64,000 nt of DNA from Oasisia sp. SBJ-2009 (lineage: Eukaryota > Annelida > Polychaeta > Sabellida > Siboglinidae): positions 44,758,661-44,822,660 of the forward strand of contig OZ024860.1 in NCBI GenBank assembly GCA_964017155.1, written 5' to 3'. Shown here piece after piece: positions 10,631-31,900 of this stretch. The position numbers were made by a program, and so were the translations under genes. The notes beneath the pieces were generated by a model that searched no databases, was not told where the DNA came from, and saw only the letters and a program-made list of their open reading frames with translations. How positions within the stretch are numbered: position 1 is the stretch's first letter; each line of letters starts with the position of its first letter.

Positions 10631-12620
10631 TCAGTTATTTTGAGGTACCTTATTTGCAGCTTCGAGTGAAGTGATCATTCTTTGTAAGTCTGCTTTGTTC
10701 ATTTCTACCGAAACAAATTTTCCTTCATCCTCTCCCGTGGCATCAATGTCAAGGTCAACTGAGAGAAGTGGCTCCTGGACTGATGCAAGCTTGTCACTGG
10801 ACACAACTAACTGAAACACATTGACACAACAATTATTGATTACTTCATCTAGCTTATTTAGGATTTAATGCCCTCTTTTTGTCTAAATATTGATAATCTG
10901 GTACTTTTGACATGATGAGTTAATAACTTAAATAGAGATTAGTACAAAAGTATTCATTAATGTTTTATATCTCTAAACATTACATATCATCTGTTATCAA
11001 TGGCATGACAACGTCGACGGATATATCAACTAAATGACCACTGTAACTGAACCTTGCAAGAATTGTGAAAAAGAGCTGCATATTGATTGGTATACACTGT
11101 AAATGGTATAAACTTGTATTTGTGGGGGTGGGGTGGATTTGTGTAATTGCAACCCATGGCTTTATGCTGTCAGTCACAAATTTATATGTAGACACGTTCA
11201 AGTTAACCTATATACACAGTACATGTTGTGAGCTGTGCATTATGACCTGAAATAAATTATAAACACACACATGATACCCATTTTAAAGGCAGCAACTGAC
11301 AATATCTATGATTTTTAAGATCTTTTTTTACCAGTGATATTTCTACCTGTCCAGATGACAAGTGTCTGCATAAAACTATGTTGCAACTTCTTGTTGTAAT
11401 TGATACCCAATACAAAGAAATGTTACCTACCTTTAGCTGCCAGTCAAAGTCCTTAAGGTAGGCATGTGATATTTCTGATGTTCGCTTGACAAGTTGAATC
11501 CTTATCTCATCTCTTCTTACCCAGACAGCATCTGCCACTTCCTTGCTGTATTCGGGAAGCAGAAATGTCAGTTGGCCAAGAATCTGAAACCACAAAAAGC
11601 ACATTTTTGAGAAATAATTTTCTGACAAAATAAATATTTTACGCATGACAAACATTCTACGTAATATTAATATGGTAGGAAAATGTACTATCATTTTGCA
11701 ATCTTAGCATTAGGTACAAGATTATTAAAACAAATCAAAACTGAACAAACAAACAGCTATGGCTTGTTTAAAATATCACACGTTAGGCCAACATGTATTT
11801 TGAAGCATTCTTATTATTACTAAAAAAATTTTTGGCTATGTTATTTTTAGATACTGCATTAATAATAATATTCTATATTATTATTAGATACTGAATTACA
11901 CACAGTAATAATGTAGAGACCAAAGCTCAACATACACCTTTTAAACAGGACATCTTGCTAGGTTCGATATGCAGCAATGAGGATTTGCTTACATTTTCTT
12001 TTGTGCAAGCTTTCTTAACGGCATCTCGGCAGAATGTTTTGTAGAAATCGGTTACCAGCCACCAATCCTCGAGTCCCCAAACACTGGCAAAGTCTTCATA
12101 ATGCGCCGGAGTCTTCTCACAAAGCCCATCAATGATACGATGGATCAGCTAAAAATACAAATAACATTAATAAGTTTGCGACATCATGGAATGGATTATC
12201 CGAAAGCTTACAACAAAATACATCCTAGTCTTAGCCTAGTCGATCGGAGCCCGGCCTAGACTAGACTAGTTGTTTCCTGAACCCAACAACATTTTGTTGT
12301 CTTCTACCATTAACTTTAACAACTTTTCTTCAGAATCTAGAGAAGTACTGCATACAATTATTCTCTACGGATCATGTCAGTATTAATCATTCGTCTAAAA
12401 CCGTTCAAACTGGGCATTGGGGGCGTCGACTTCATAAAATCCTCTATCATCGCCCAGCATGACCCGTACATTAATCTAAAATATCAGCATAAACGTGGAC
12501 AGTAGTAATACACATAAACTGAATAAACATATATAAATTCAATACCGTAGATATCTGATTAATGGGGCATTTTGTTAATAATTTTGCTCCATTATCTTGA
12601 ACCTTGTCTGAATCTTCCAT
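10631..12620 (-). CDS. COMMD8: COMM domain-containing protein 8
   Basis: COMMD8 is a member of the ten-subunit COMMD ring, which with CCDC22/CCDC93 forms the CCC (Commander) complex for endosomal recycling. COMMD proteins are also linked to cullin-RING ligase and NF-kB control. Four coding exons on the minus strand (12546-12620, 11993-12148, 11431-11583, 10631-10810) join to 187 residues; the human protein has 183. Exon 2 carries LIHRIIDGLC, the helical N-domain. Exon 3 ends in DFDWQLK, the hallmark start of the COMM domain. Exon 4 has LVVSSDKLASVQEPLLSVDL and ends with LQRMITSLEAANKV, as in other COMM domains. All splice sites are GT-AG and all exons are a multiple of three. The start codon is 220 bases from that of AGK, on the opposite strand. 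Intron 3 holds a MITE copy. Confidence 0.95.
11159..11376. mobile_element. MITE family copy D (short, diverged)
   Basis: Starts GGCTTTATGC and ends CTGCATAAAAC, forming short terminal inverted repeats. Inside are CCAGTCAC-like, ATGACCTGAAATA, CAACTGACAATATCTATGATTTT and TTCTACCTGTCCA blocks shared with copies at 39.9, 40.3 and 51.8 kb. It lies in COMMD8 intron 3. Confidence 0.65.
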
Positions 12621-12839
12621 CGTAAATGAACGCGGCGCGCATATCTTGTGCGCATGTCGCTCACCAATTACACAAATTATATTAAAAGCACAACATATTC
12701 GTATAACATAAAGTTATTTGTAAACTCTGTTTTTGATTATTCATAAAATGAACAATGTAAAATCTAGACCAAAGGTAATTTGTTTCCTTTTGGAATGTAA
12801 TTAGTATTAATGAATGATGTATGGAGCCTGCTAAGAAGG
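12621..12839. promoter_or_regulatory. Bidirectional promoter of COMMD8 and AGK
   Basis: Only 219 bases separate the two divergent start codons. The COMMD8 side has a small CpG-rich patch (GAACGCGGCGCGCATA, then TGTGCGCATGTCGC, resembling an NRF1 site) and a CCAAT box (12662 area). No TATA box is evident for AGK. Sharing of one promoter is inferred from spacing and orientation. Confidence 0.65.
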
Positions 12840-22110
<9,271 letters not shown>

Positions 22111-23181
22111 GGGTTGTCATGTGAATGTGTGATTGTATTAGCTTGAGAAAATGTGCACACATAGTAAATCCACTTCAATGTAATCATTTTTTTATACCAT
22201 GTTAAGTATTGCCATAAGGTGCCAGCATTGGTGGTTGTATCATATGTTAGGTCGGCCAAAATAAACATTAAATCAGCCAACATTGTTGGTCAATACAGAT
22301 AATGTCACTGAAGCATGTAATTGTTTTATTATGAGCTGTTGCTTCCATTACTGGCTGTGTAACGTTGACAGATCATTGTCAATGTGTTTGACATTAACGT
22401 CAATACAAACATTGGGGATATTTTATAATTTGGCTATGTACAGGTGACAAATTTTGTTAACATTGTTTTTTAATCCTGTACGCATAATTATAATTCCCGT
22501 TGTGTATCGTAATGGCAGAGACTGCTGCGTCATGTCACTGATTCGCAATAGTGTATGTAAAGTCCAAAACAAATACAAAAATTATCTCCATCGAACATTA
22601 CACAAACATCCCGTTGTACTATCTACATGCTACATTATATATATATATATATGGGTTTATAAATGCAATTTGTTTCTTAAATATTGGAATAATTATAAAA
22701 TAAAATAAATTAAACATTGAAATATAAGAATATAAGTTACCTGGTATGCACATCTACCATGTCCATCATCACAAAACTGGTGGGGCGTGACTGAAATGGC
22801 TATGTTTAGCTTCTGCCCAGAAATGAGAATAGGCATGTCCCAGCTCACATTCAGAATATGTTGTATTGAGAGCGAGTGCTGTATCAGCGGCACTGCCACT
22901 TTAGTTACGTCTAGATTGATGTCAGTAAATTTGTTCTACGTAAAAATATTCAGACATACATTAATGTTGTTTGCCAGTGCACTTCTGAGAAAGTGAGACT
23001 GATACAGATGTTGTGCCATGCCTGGTGGTAACATTGTCGACATTTATGGTCCGTCCGTCGTTCCCCGAAGAATGAGTTCTCGATAAAAATAGCATTGTGC
23101 AGGTTGTTTTCATTTCTGTAAGGACATGCGTAGTAGAGAAAAAATGATGTTTATGTGCAGTGCAGAATCAGAGCTGTCAGA

Positions 23182-23614
23182 CATCAGCCGGTGTTTTTCT
23201 GTGTGATGTCATCACAACAAATCAGTCTAGATCTTGCTTAAATTAAGGGGTATCAGATTGTCTGTGGAGGTTAAATAAGCTGTTTAAAGTTTAAGTACAG
23301 ATCTAGCAAATTTTGTAGGAAATGCAGGAAACATTGTTGCCTATGGGAACCTCAGATGTTATCTCATGTCTCTGGTCCTAGACATACTGAACAATTCTTA
23401 GCAAATTGTCACATTTGTAAATACATTACAACAATAAATATCAATACTATAGTAATACAGATAATTTGTGGTGCTGGATCACTTTTTGCTACTAAAATTA
23501 TTTCATTTATATTTTTTTAGAAACAATTTATGGTAAGTTTCAGTTAACTACACAAGTATATTCGTTCAAATTGTAAAAAATATACAGTTTGTAGACACCA
23601 GCTGCTGGATAATT
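23182..23614 (+). repeat. Intergenic copy of a UBE3A intron block
   Basis: Similar along its whole length to 27477-27897, with scattered substitutions and small indels. Shared strings include GGAAATGCAGGAAACATTGTTG, TTAGCAAA(T/C)TGTCA, AATACATTACAACAATAAATATCA and CAGCTGCTGGATAATT. The similarity stops where the UBE3A exon would begin. Confidence 0.85.
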
Positions 23615-24025
23615 TCCTTTTACTGCCTTAAAATTGGCTTGTTACCATGCTCCCAACTACTAGTACAAAGGTAAGCTGTTTTGGTTAACAATTCCAAATA
23701 ACACAGCCTGCAAGTGATTCTTGTTTCTGGTCTTTTGAACAATACTTAATTAGACCAAACACTGGTGTTCACCTTGTTGTCCGTAAGTGTATTCAAAGTC
23801 AAAATGACTGGAATATGTAAACAATTTGAAAATAACTTCTGCATATTAGTTACCACCTTCTAGATGAGTCTTATTGGGGGGGGGACCTATAAAACTGACA
23901 ATGGAAGATTCTGCTGCAGCAGCTATGCCCATATGTGAAGCAATACATAGTGTGTTCCTGTCTCTGGGGACTGGGTCACGAATTCAAAATACATAACAGT
24001 ATAAAACTATACAGTGTTGTCTTAT

Positions 24026-24365
24026 GTAGAGCGCAGTGGCTCAGGGGTATAGCTTCGAACTCTCGACTACGAGAACCCGGGTTCGAATCCTGGCTGCGGT
24101 GTTAAAACCTTGGGCAAGTTTTTTCACTCTACACTGCTCCAGTTCACTCAGCTGAATAAATGAGTACCTGACTATAGACAGTGGTAGATATGTGTACGAG
24201 CAGCCTTTGTGCATTAATTGTAGCATATGGTTAGATGCTTCCCAGAGAAGTCGAGATGGTGTCTGAGTGAACAGGTCTGTCAGGGAAGTAAAGTGTAAAG
24301 CGCTTTGAGCAGTCCCGAGGACTGGATACTGCGCTATATAAGAACTTGCCTTTTTTTTTTTTTTT
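24026..24365 (+). mobile_element. tRNA-derived SINE, copy 1
   Basis: The head reads GTAGAGCGCAGTGGCTCAGG with an A-box-like TGGCTCAGGGGTA and a perfect B box GGTTCGAATCC, as in tRNA genes. It is followed by a non-tRNA body ending AAAGCGCTTTGAGCAG, GAGGACTGGATACTGCGC, TATATAAGAAC and a T run. A second copy is at 27155. The tRNA-like part is not a folded, functional tRNA gene. Confidence 0.9.
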
Positions 24366-25960
24366 ACAGTGGCATTGAGACTTGTGTCCCTGTTACTTAT
24401 CAGAACATTTATTGTTTTGAGTAGATGAGAAAGCACAACAAACAGTAGCACAAAACGAACGTAAAGAACTCATTTGTACATTTATTCACAACTTCAGCTG
24501 TATGTGATGGCGCCACTCATGTCCGTGTGCGTGTACGTGCGTGCGAGCGAGCATGTGTGCGCATTTCTATGTACATACACAACGTTGTCTTATGTACACA
24601 CATCGATGATTTCACGTGGAATTTGTAGGTGTACATTTGTAGGCATACATGATTGTATAAACGACGTGTAAACACCCTGGGCTGCGTCCGTTTCAAGATG
24701 ACTTAGAAATTAAAATAACTTTAAATGTTTCACTCTGTCGAGACTGCGCCACGGGTTGAAGCATCGATATAATTTCGGCTAAATATGGCTGCATTTCTCA
24801 GTGTACACAGAACTGAGAATAAAACAATGTTGGTAGACAGCTTCGATGACGCAAGATACTGGGTCACAAATGGCTTACATCGATGGCATAAAACCAGATG
24901 CATGCGCAAAATTCACAAATATTCACATATAACCAACCGCAGCAGCTTTCTTTAATAAAGAGCCTGAGTCCACGAGCTCATGTCTATCACGTTGTAAGCA
25001 ATCTAGCGGTCGATGGTAAAACAGATTCATCATGGTGTCATCTTAATCTTTCGTGGTATACTCACTGTCATGTACAATTTCGACAAACAACACTCCCATG
25101 TTGGTGGTGAACCTGTCGGGGCGTGTCGACTGAATGCTTCGAGAAAGTAACACAGTAATAAGCTGCAATAACATCCGATGTGTAATCCTATAAGCTGACG
25201 GGACACGCGTAATCCATAGGTGCACGGAGCCGGCAAACATCCAACATTGTAACGATATCTACACAGTTCAGACCATTATACTGATTTCATCAAGTAGCGT
25301 GGTCTGACAGATGTGGGACGCTGGCCTTGTGCGTGGGAACATGTCTCCTCTGTGCCAACCGTACGGCGATCTGTCATGTGTTTAGGCACATACCAAATGG
25401 ACAGTAGCGTGTGACAAAAAGTGACGCCTGCAACATTAAACTTACAATCCAGCGTCATCCACCATTGCCGGTCTACGAGACATTCCAGACATCTGCAATA
25501 GCACTTTTAATTTTTAATCAGTCAGTCGCCGTGACATGCTTACATAATATCACAAACTTTGCCTGACTTGTACTCAGGAATAAGCAGTAGGGTCAATGGT
25601 TAGTTGCATTTAGTAATCAGGCAGATATGGCGAAACAGTAATTTCAAATTGTGCGTCACATCTACCCAAAATGTAAATTCTGCGGGACTTATGCAATCAG
25701 CGTACAGGTAACATTTACCTTATGCGACCAGGTAACTCGGTTCGTAATTGCAACGTCATCGCCAGTTTATTTTTGTGGCAGAACTGCCCTGAATCTTCGA
25801 CTCATTGGTTACATGATATCAAACTATTCAGGCCTTTGTTATGTTTGCGGATGTTAATACTGTAAGTAAACGTCTGATGCAACGTTCTATAGATTACGGG
25901 TTGTGTGTGTTCCACTCGAGGTTATTGATATCGGGCGATGGAGGGGCACAGTAGGGGAGG

Positions 25961-28900
25961 TTAAAGCATGCCGAAGCCCTTCGCGTAGTTGATAGCCTTC
26001 AGTAGTCGTTCCTCCAACTTCTCCTTTGTGCTGTAGTCAGGCAGCAGCAGGACGTTGAAGCACGTGTGTGCCGTCGGAAGTCTGCAACAAGAATCAAATT
26101 ATTCCAAACAAATTTCATAATTACATAACTAGCAATGTTCTACTTACTTTACTTACGTTTCGACCACCATCAGTGGCCTTCTTCAGGAATTGAATGGTCA
26201 CTGGATTAGGAAGATGGAACCAACTATGAACAGAGACGACGGGGGCTACAGACGTGTGGTCAAGTCTGCTCGCCACGCCATCTAGCGAGCAGTGACCACT
26301 GAACATTCAGTTCCTGAAGAAGGCCGCCGATGGTGGTCGAAACGTAGAAGTAAGTAGAACACTGCTAGTTGTGTACTTATGACATTTTTTGGAATATACT
26401 GCCAACTTGATGAAAATGTTCACGAAGAATCGAATTATTTACTCTGTAATTTGACAGCTACTGACACCTGGTGGGGGTTGGAGACGGCACTAGTGTCATG
26501 TACAGTTTTGTACACATCATGTAGGAAATGTACACCTGTGAAGATTTTAAAGTCAAGGTTGTTCGAGACTTTTCAAGGCTATTTGAACAAATTCAAGACT
26601 CTTAATGACTGGTGTAATTTTAATCACAATAGTTCACTTAAGATATGAATAATTTCAGTCATTTCACATCACAACTGTGACCACTTGTAGTTGTACAAGT
26701 TAATTAAAGCCCAATGGGTACATGAACTATTTACATATGTTGCCTTCCTGACACTGATAATGATGCAGTGCTAAGACTTGTCACTTGCTGGCTGCTCTCC
26801 TGTGGTTGTTACTTATTACAACTGATGACCAATACTAATTTCACTCGAGTACAATAAACAATAAAATTGAAGACTTCAGGACTCCTTTGTAAACTTCAAT
26901 AATTTCAAGGCCTCAATTTAGGTCCAATAAAATTCAAGGCTTCTCAAGACTTTCAAGGGCCCCTACGGGCCCCGAAACACCAAAGATACTACACTGCTCG
27001 CAAACAATCAACAGAGACACTAACTAAACCACAACAACTAAACCACAAGCTTTCTGTGAAATTCTTGAAACAAAAAAGGAAAACAAAAGCTTTGTTTAAG
27101 CCACACACACCTCAGATAGGTAACTGTGCTACAAAATGAGCTATGGATTCACCTGTAGAGCGCACTGGCTAAGGGGTACAGCTTCGGACTCTCGACTACG
27201 AGAACTCGAGTTCGAATCCTGTGCTGCGATGTTAAAACCTTGGGCACGTTTTTTTCACTCTACATTGGTCCAGTTCACTCAGCTAAATGAGTACCTGGCT
27301 ATAGACAGTGGTGGATATAATGTGTACGAGCAGCCATCGCGCATTAATTGTAGCATATGGCCGGATGCTTCCCAGAGAAGCCGAGATGGTGTCTGAGTGA
27401 ACAGGTCTGTCAGGGAAGTAAAGTGTAAAGCGCTTTGAACGGTCCTGAGGACTGGATACAGCGCTATATAAGAACATCAGCTGGCATTTATCTGCGTGAT
27501 GTCATCATAATAAATCATTGTCTAGATCTTACAGAAATTTAGGGGTATAACATTTTTCGTGGAACTGTACATTTTCTAGTACAGAACTAGCAAATTTGGT
27601 AGGAAATGCAGGAAACATTGTTGCATATGGGAACTTCAAATGTGATCTATGTCTCTATTCCTGGTTATACACAACAATTCTTAGCAAACTGTCATATTTT
27701 GTAAATACATTACAACAATAAATATCAGCACTATAGTTTTACAAATAATTTAAGTGCTGCTGGATCACTTTTTGCTACCAAAATTATTTCATTTATATTT
27801 TTAGAAACAATTATGGTAAGTTTCAGTAAACTACGTAAGTATATTCATTCAAATTGTAAAAAATACTTGGTCTGTACACAGCAGCTGCTGGATAATTCAC
27901 CTGTCAGAGTCGGGGCCGTTCCTAGCAATGATGAGCTTGAGTTTAGAGAGGCCACCCACAGGGATACGGTCACTGCCAGTCGTAAACTGCAGCAGCTTTC
28001 GCTTCTGTTCCTCCAGGAAGTTGTGACAAATCTCCCAGAAGTATCTGTCCAAAAATCGACACATTTAAAAGTACATTTGTCGCATATACACATTCAGTTA
28101 TATGATGGTATTCTACCTGTCAGATTGCAATCAAGGAGTCTAGAACTGTGTTCAATGGCATGTCAGCTATGACATTTTACCAGATGATCCTCTTAGATTT
28201 CAAAACAAAAACCATTTAGTTGTATAAGATAGTTACAGAGGTGTGCAAAATATAGTTATAATTCTAAATAGTGTTGCCTATACAATGATTGCGTTAATGC
28301 TGTTTTGAGAGATATGACACTGTTTTTTAACGCAGACCACAGTTTTTTAAAGTTTCACCATCATATACAGTTATTCAAAAGTTGTGTCTTGGCATGGCAC
28401 TCTTTAGGCAGGTTGTTTACACAGAAATACAAATACGACATGAATGCAAATTGTGTCGAGTATCACAGTTTTGTTTTGCAATGACAAAATTATATGGCCA
28501 CCTGGCGACTAAACTGTGCAACTGACACTGACGTGCCATGGACACTGACTCACCTTATGGCTGGTGAGTCCGACGTGAAGCCTCCGTCATATTCTGTTGT
28601 GTCTTCCAGAGCATGGAAGTCTAAGTTCTGTAACAAGAGACTTGGGTTGAGGAAAATGCATGTGTTGTCTTCATTTTGGTAAATAGTAGCTTATGCAATC
28701 CATGTAGGTCTCAGGTGGTTTCCTCCAAACAGCCCAAACTTGGGCTAACGCAGGAGTTGTCCTTCTTTAGAATTAGTGAGTCCACTACAGGTTACACATT
28801 TACCTCCCGTGTGGGATCTTTTACTTCCCCTGGCATAGACACCAGATAGAAGGACCACCGCTTTTAGTGACTCTTCCGAAAGACACAGGCAATGTGGGGT

Positions 28901-31900
28901 GAACGAAACTGCCTAAGTTTTGAAACAGCAGTAGGTGGGATTGAACCACCGTCCCCTCGGTGGACAGTCCGGCGCTCTACCACACGACCACCGTTCCCCA
29001 CCAGGTTTGGTGATAATCAAATGGATAAAGGTGAACCATAATAGATGGGTAGTACACTTCTATTCACCCCTTTCCACTAGTACTTGTTTATTCAATTGTT
29101 TACTAGCCATGTGACCCAGCGATGTTTGGGGGGAAAGGCAGTCACCGCCTGAAACAGTTGACAGTTAGTATCCTGAGGTCCTGTCCCAATCAAATCCATG
29201 CATAGGCTATCCTCTTATGAAATACTGAACCCTCCACATTCTCCACCCCCTGGACGAATATTGAAAAAGCAAAATCTATTTACCATCCCGACTTGTTTGC
29301 TAAATCGCATGCTTGATACATGCAATAATTATGCAGATCCACAGACAAACAGAGAAAAGCTGTTTTATAATTCAGATGTTGAAAATTGCATTCGAACAGT
29401 GAATCTGAGAATTCTGGGCACTGTTGTTTAATTTGTGCGTGTGTGTCTGAAAACAAAGTCATTACGGCAAACCTTTTCCTGAAATGCTCCAGTTACACCC
29501 TCAGAGATGACAACAAAAGTGACTTTCAACGTACCTTGCTGCCACAGACCAGCAACTCGACCTCGTCCGGTCGAAACAACATCTGCAGAGGGCTCTCCGC
29601 CATCACCATTTGGAAGCCGCGCTTAAAGGCACGGAACTGTCGGTCGATTGATTTGTTCAGCAGGAAGTCAGCGTATAAGTCAACAAATTCCTGAAAAGAA
29701 CCGCCATTTCACATTAGGTGACGCCTTAGGCAAGCATCTCAGATTGGGGCATCCTCAATTTTTGGGTTCACGGCTCATTCTGGTAGTTGTGGGAATAAAG
29801 CTAAGTCGATAAATTCCCAAAATGAACCACCACACCATATGTGGTGACACTTCAGACTGTCTGCACCAACAACTTTTGTTATCAATGTTCAAATGGGCTG
29901 AAGTTATATCATACAGATGTAAAATTGTGGTAATGACTGATCAACAACTGAACAAATTCACAAGACATGTAGAGAGTACCTTTCTATACCTACTTACAAG
30001 TTAGGAATCATCAAAGAATGATGTTCAACATCAGGCTAAATTAATTTCATCTGGCCAGAGCATAAAATACAGATGTTCAGTGCCAGACTCACCTCCCCAA
30101 CCAAAAGTAATTTTGTTTCATTTCGGACACAACACTCGAGACGATCCCAACAAAACGAACGTTTCGCACCTGTCTGTTGGAGTTGGTCACCATTATCGTT
30201 GTGCCGTTCTCCTTGAGGTCATGTGATATCGTCGAGCCGAACACGTCCTGGTAGCTGATCTGGAACGGCTGCATGAAGGTGTCCTCCACATCCCCCTCAT
30301 ACACCAGCATCTCCTGCAGACTGCGGGTGAGGGTCTACAACCAGGGTCATGAGGTCAAGGTGGGGTCAAGTACTTGTAGTATACAATACAATACAATACA
30401 ATACAATACAATACAATACAATACAATACAATACAATACAATACAATACATTACAATACAAAACTTTACTGTCGAGGGCCGGGAAATTCATTTTGCAGCA
30501 TTTGTCATAAAAATAAAAAATACAGGAGTAGAGAAATAAAAATACAGATAAATTCATTATTAAAACAGTATGTAAACATTTATCATAATAAAATACAAGA
30601 CTAATCTATAATAAAAAAATTAAATTATAGTTATAATTGTGGTCATCCTTATACAAATAAAAAATGGGGACATATTTTAGTATTCGTATTTTTATGTTGG
30701 CACATTGTCTTGGTGATTTTACTTTGCTTGCTTTTTTAATGACCACATTGGTAATAAATGCACTGCTGTGTGCTTTTGTGTGGTGTACTCGATATTATTA
30801 TATATGTGCTTCTGTTTACTTGCTTTTATTTCGTAACATATTCGTGTTCACATAAATACATACATACATATACAAAATTATATATATAATTTACTGAATA
30901 AGCTCAATCAATCAGTCAATCTTACATAAACCCTAGGCCCTATATACTTGGCGTATGACAATTTTTTTAGAACTTTCAACAGTTGCTCGCAATTCTACAA
31001 TTGTTTTGAAAAGCAAGACTAAAGTGAAAGTCCACGCACTGGATGTGAGTCTGCGAGGTCGGCGAAGACACCCTTCTTGCCCATCAGCTTGCGGTACACA
31101 ACCATGGGCAGGTGGACGTCGAGGATCACGTTGTTGTAGATGGCGAGACCCAGCACAATGCCAATCAGTGTGAACTGACCGTCATTCTCAAACGACGTCG
31201 AGTTGAACCAGAAGCAGTGCGTCTCTTCCGAATAGATGAACATGCCTGCATGGACACAAAGAAACTTACTGATTGTACTCGTGTTTGTTGAAATAAAACA
31301 GACAGCTGAGACACACAGTGTATATGTTTATACACTTACCTTATTGTTGACAGCAGCATGACTTATTTATGACTTATTTGGACACTTAAAAGTAATTAAA
31401 TACATGTACTCACCTTTCAAAAAACATACATAAAATAATTGCTTGTGTTGTTCAAAACATGTGATACATAAAGTAATTGTTTTTGTAAATTTTTGGGTGT
31501 CTGAAAATATAAAGTGTACATAGTCATTACAATATTTTTTATTTGTAAACAGAAACACAGCTACGTTTTAAATATTGAGTTAATAATTTAAATATTGCAG
31601 TTGTTCCAACAGAATATTAGCAAAATTAGTGATCACATTTGGTAGGAGTCTCCTTGAAGATCTCTCAACCAACAAGACACACTGATTAACCCACCTATGT
31701 CTGGGTTGAAGATCTCTTCGATGACGAGCTGAAAGAACTCCTTTGACACGCCCCCTTCGTCAATGCCCTGTTCACCGTCGAACTCGACGTAGAGCTGCTT
31801 CTTAAGGTCTTGTGGGTTGTACATGGCGGCCATCTCCAACTGCACGGGCAAGTCACCAAGACATAACACAAATGTTTTGGTGTCACACATCTATATGGCA

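Larger units (their letters stand above)
22111..25960. other. Convergent intergenic region: AGK and UBE3A 3' UTRs
   Basis: AGK (plus) and UBE3A (minus) both end here. A possible AGK poly(A) signal is AATAAA near 22260. The more GC-rich stretch from about 24480 to 25960 is the likely UBE3A 3' UTR; a minus-strand AATAAA (TTTATT at about 24481) fits its end. Between them lie a 0.43-kb copy of a UBE3A intron block (23182-23614) and a SINE (24026-24365). No other coding region is supported. Confidence 0.5.

Noticed and set aside
22693..22996. Overlapping 68-69-codon frames on both strands after AGK
   Set aside because: Short, no domain, no splice context; probably AGK 3' flank.
24026..24100. tRNA gene suggested by A and B boxes (also at 27155 and 28930)
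   Set aside because: The sequence continues into a repeated SINE body and tail shared between copies; no convincing acceptor stem.
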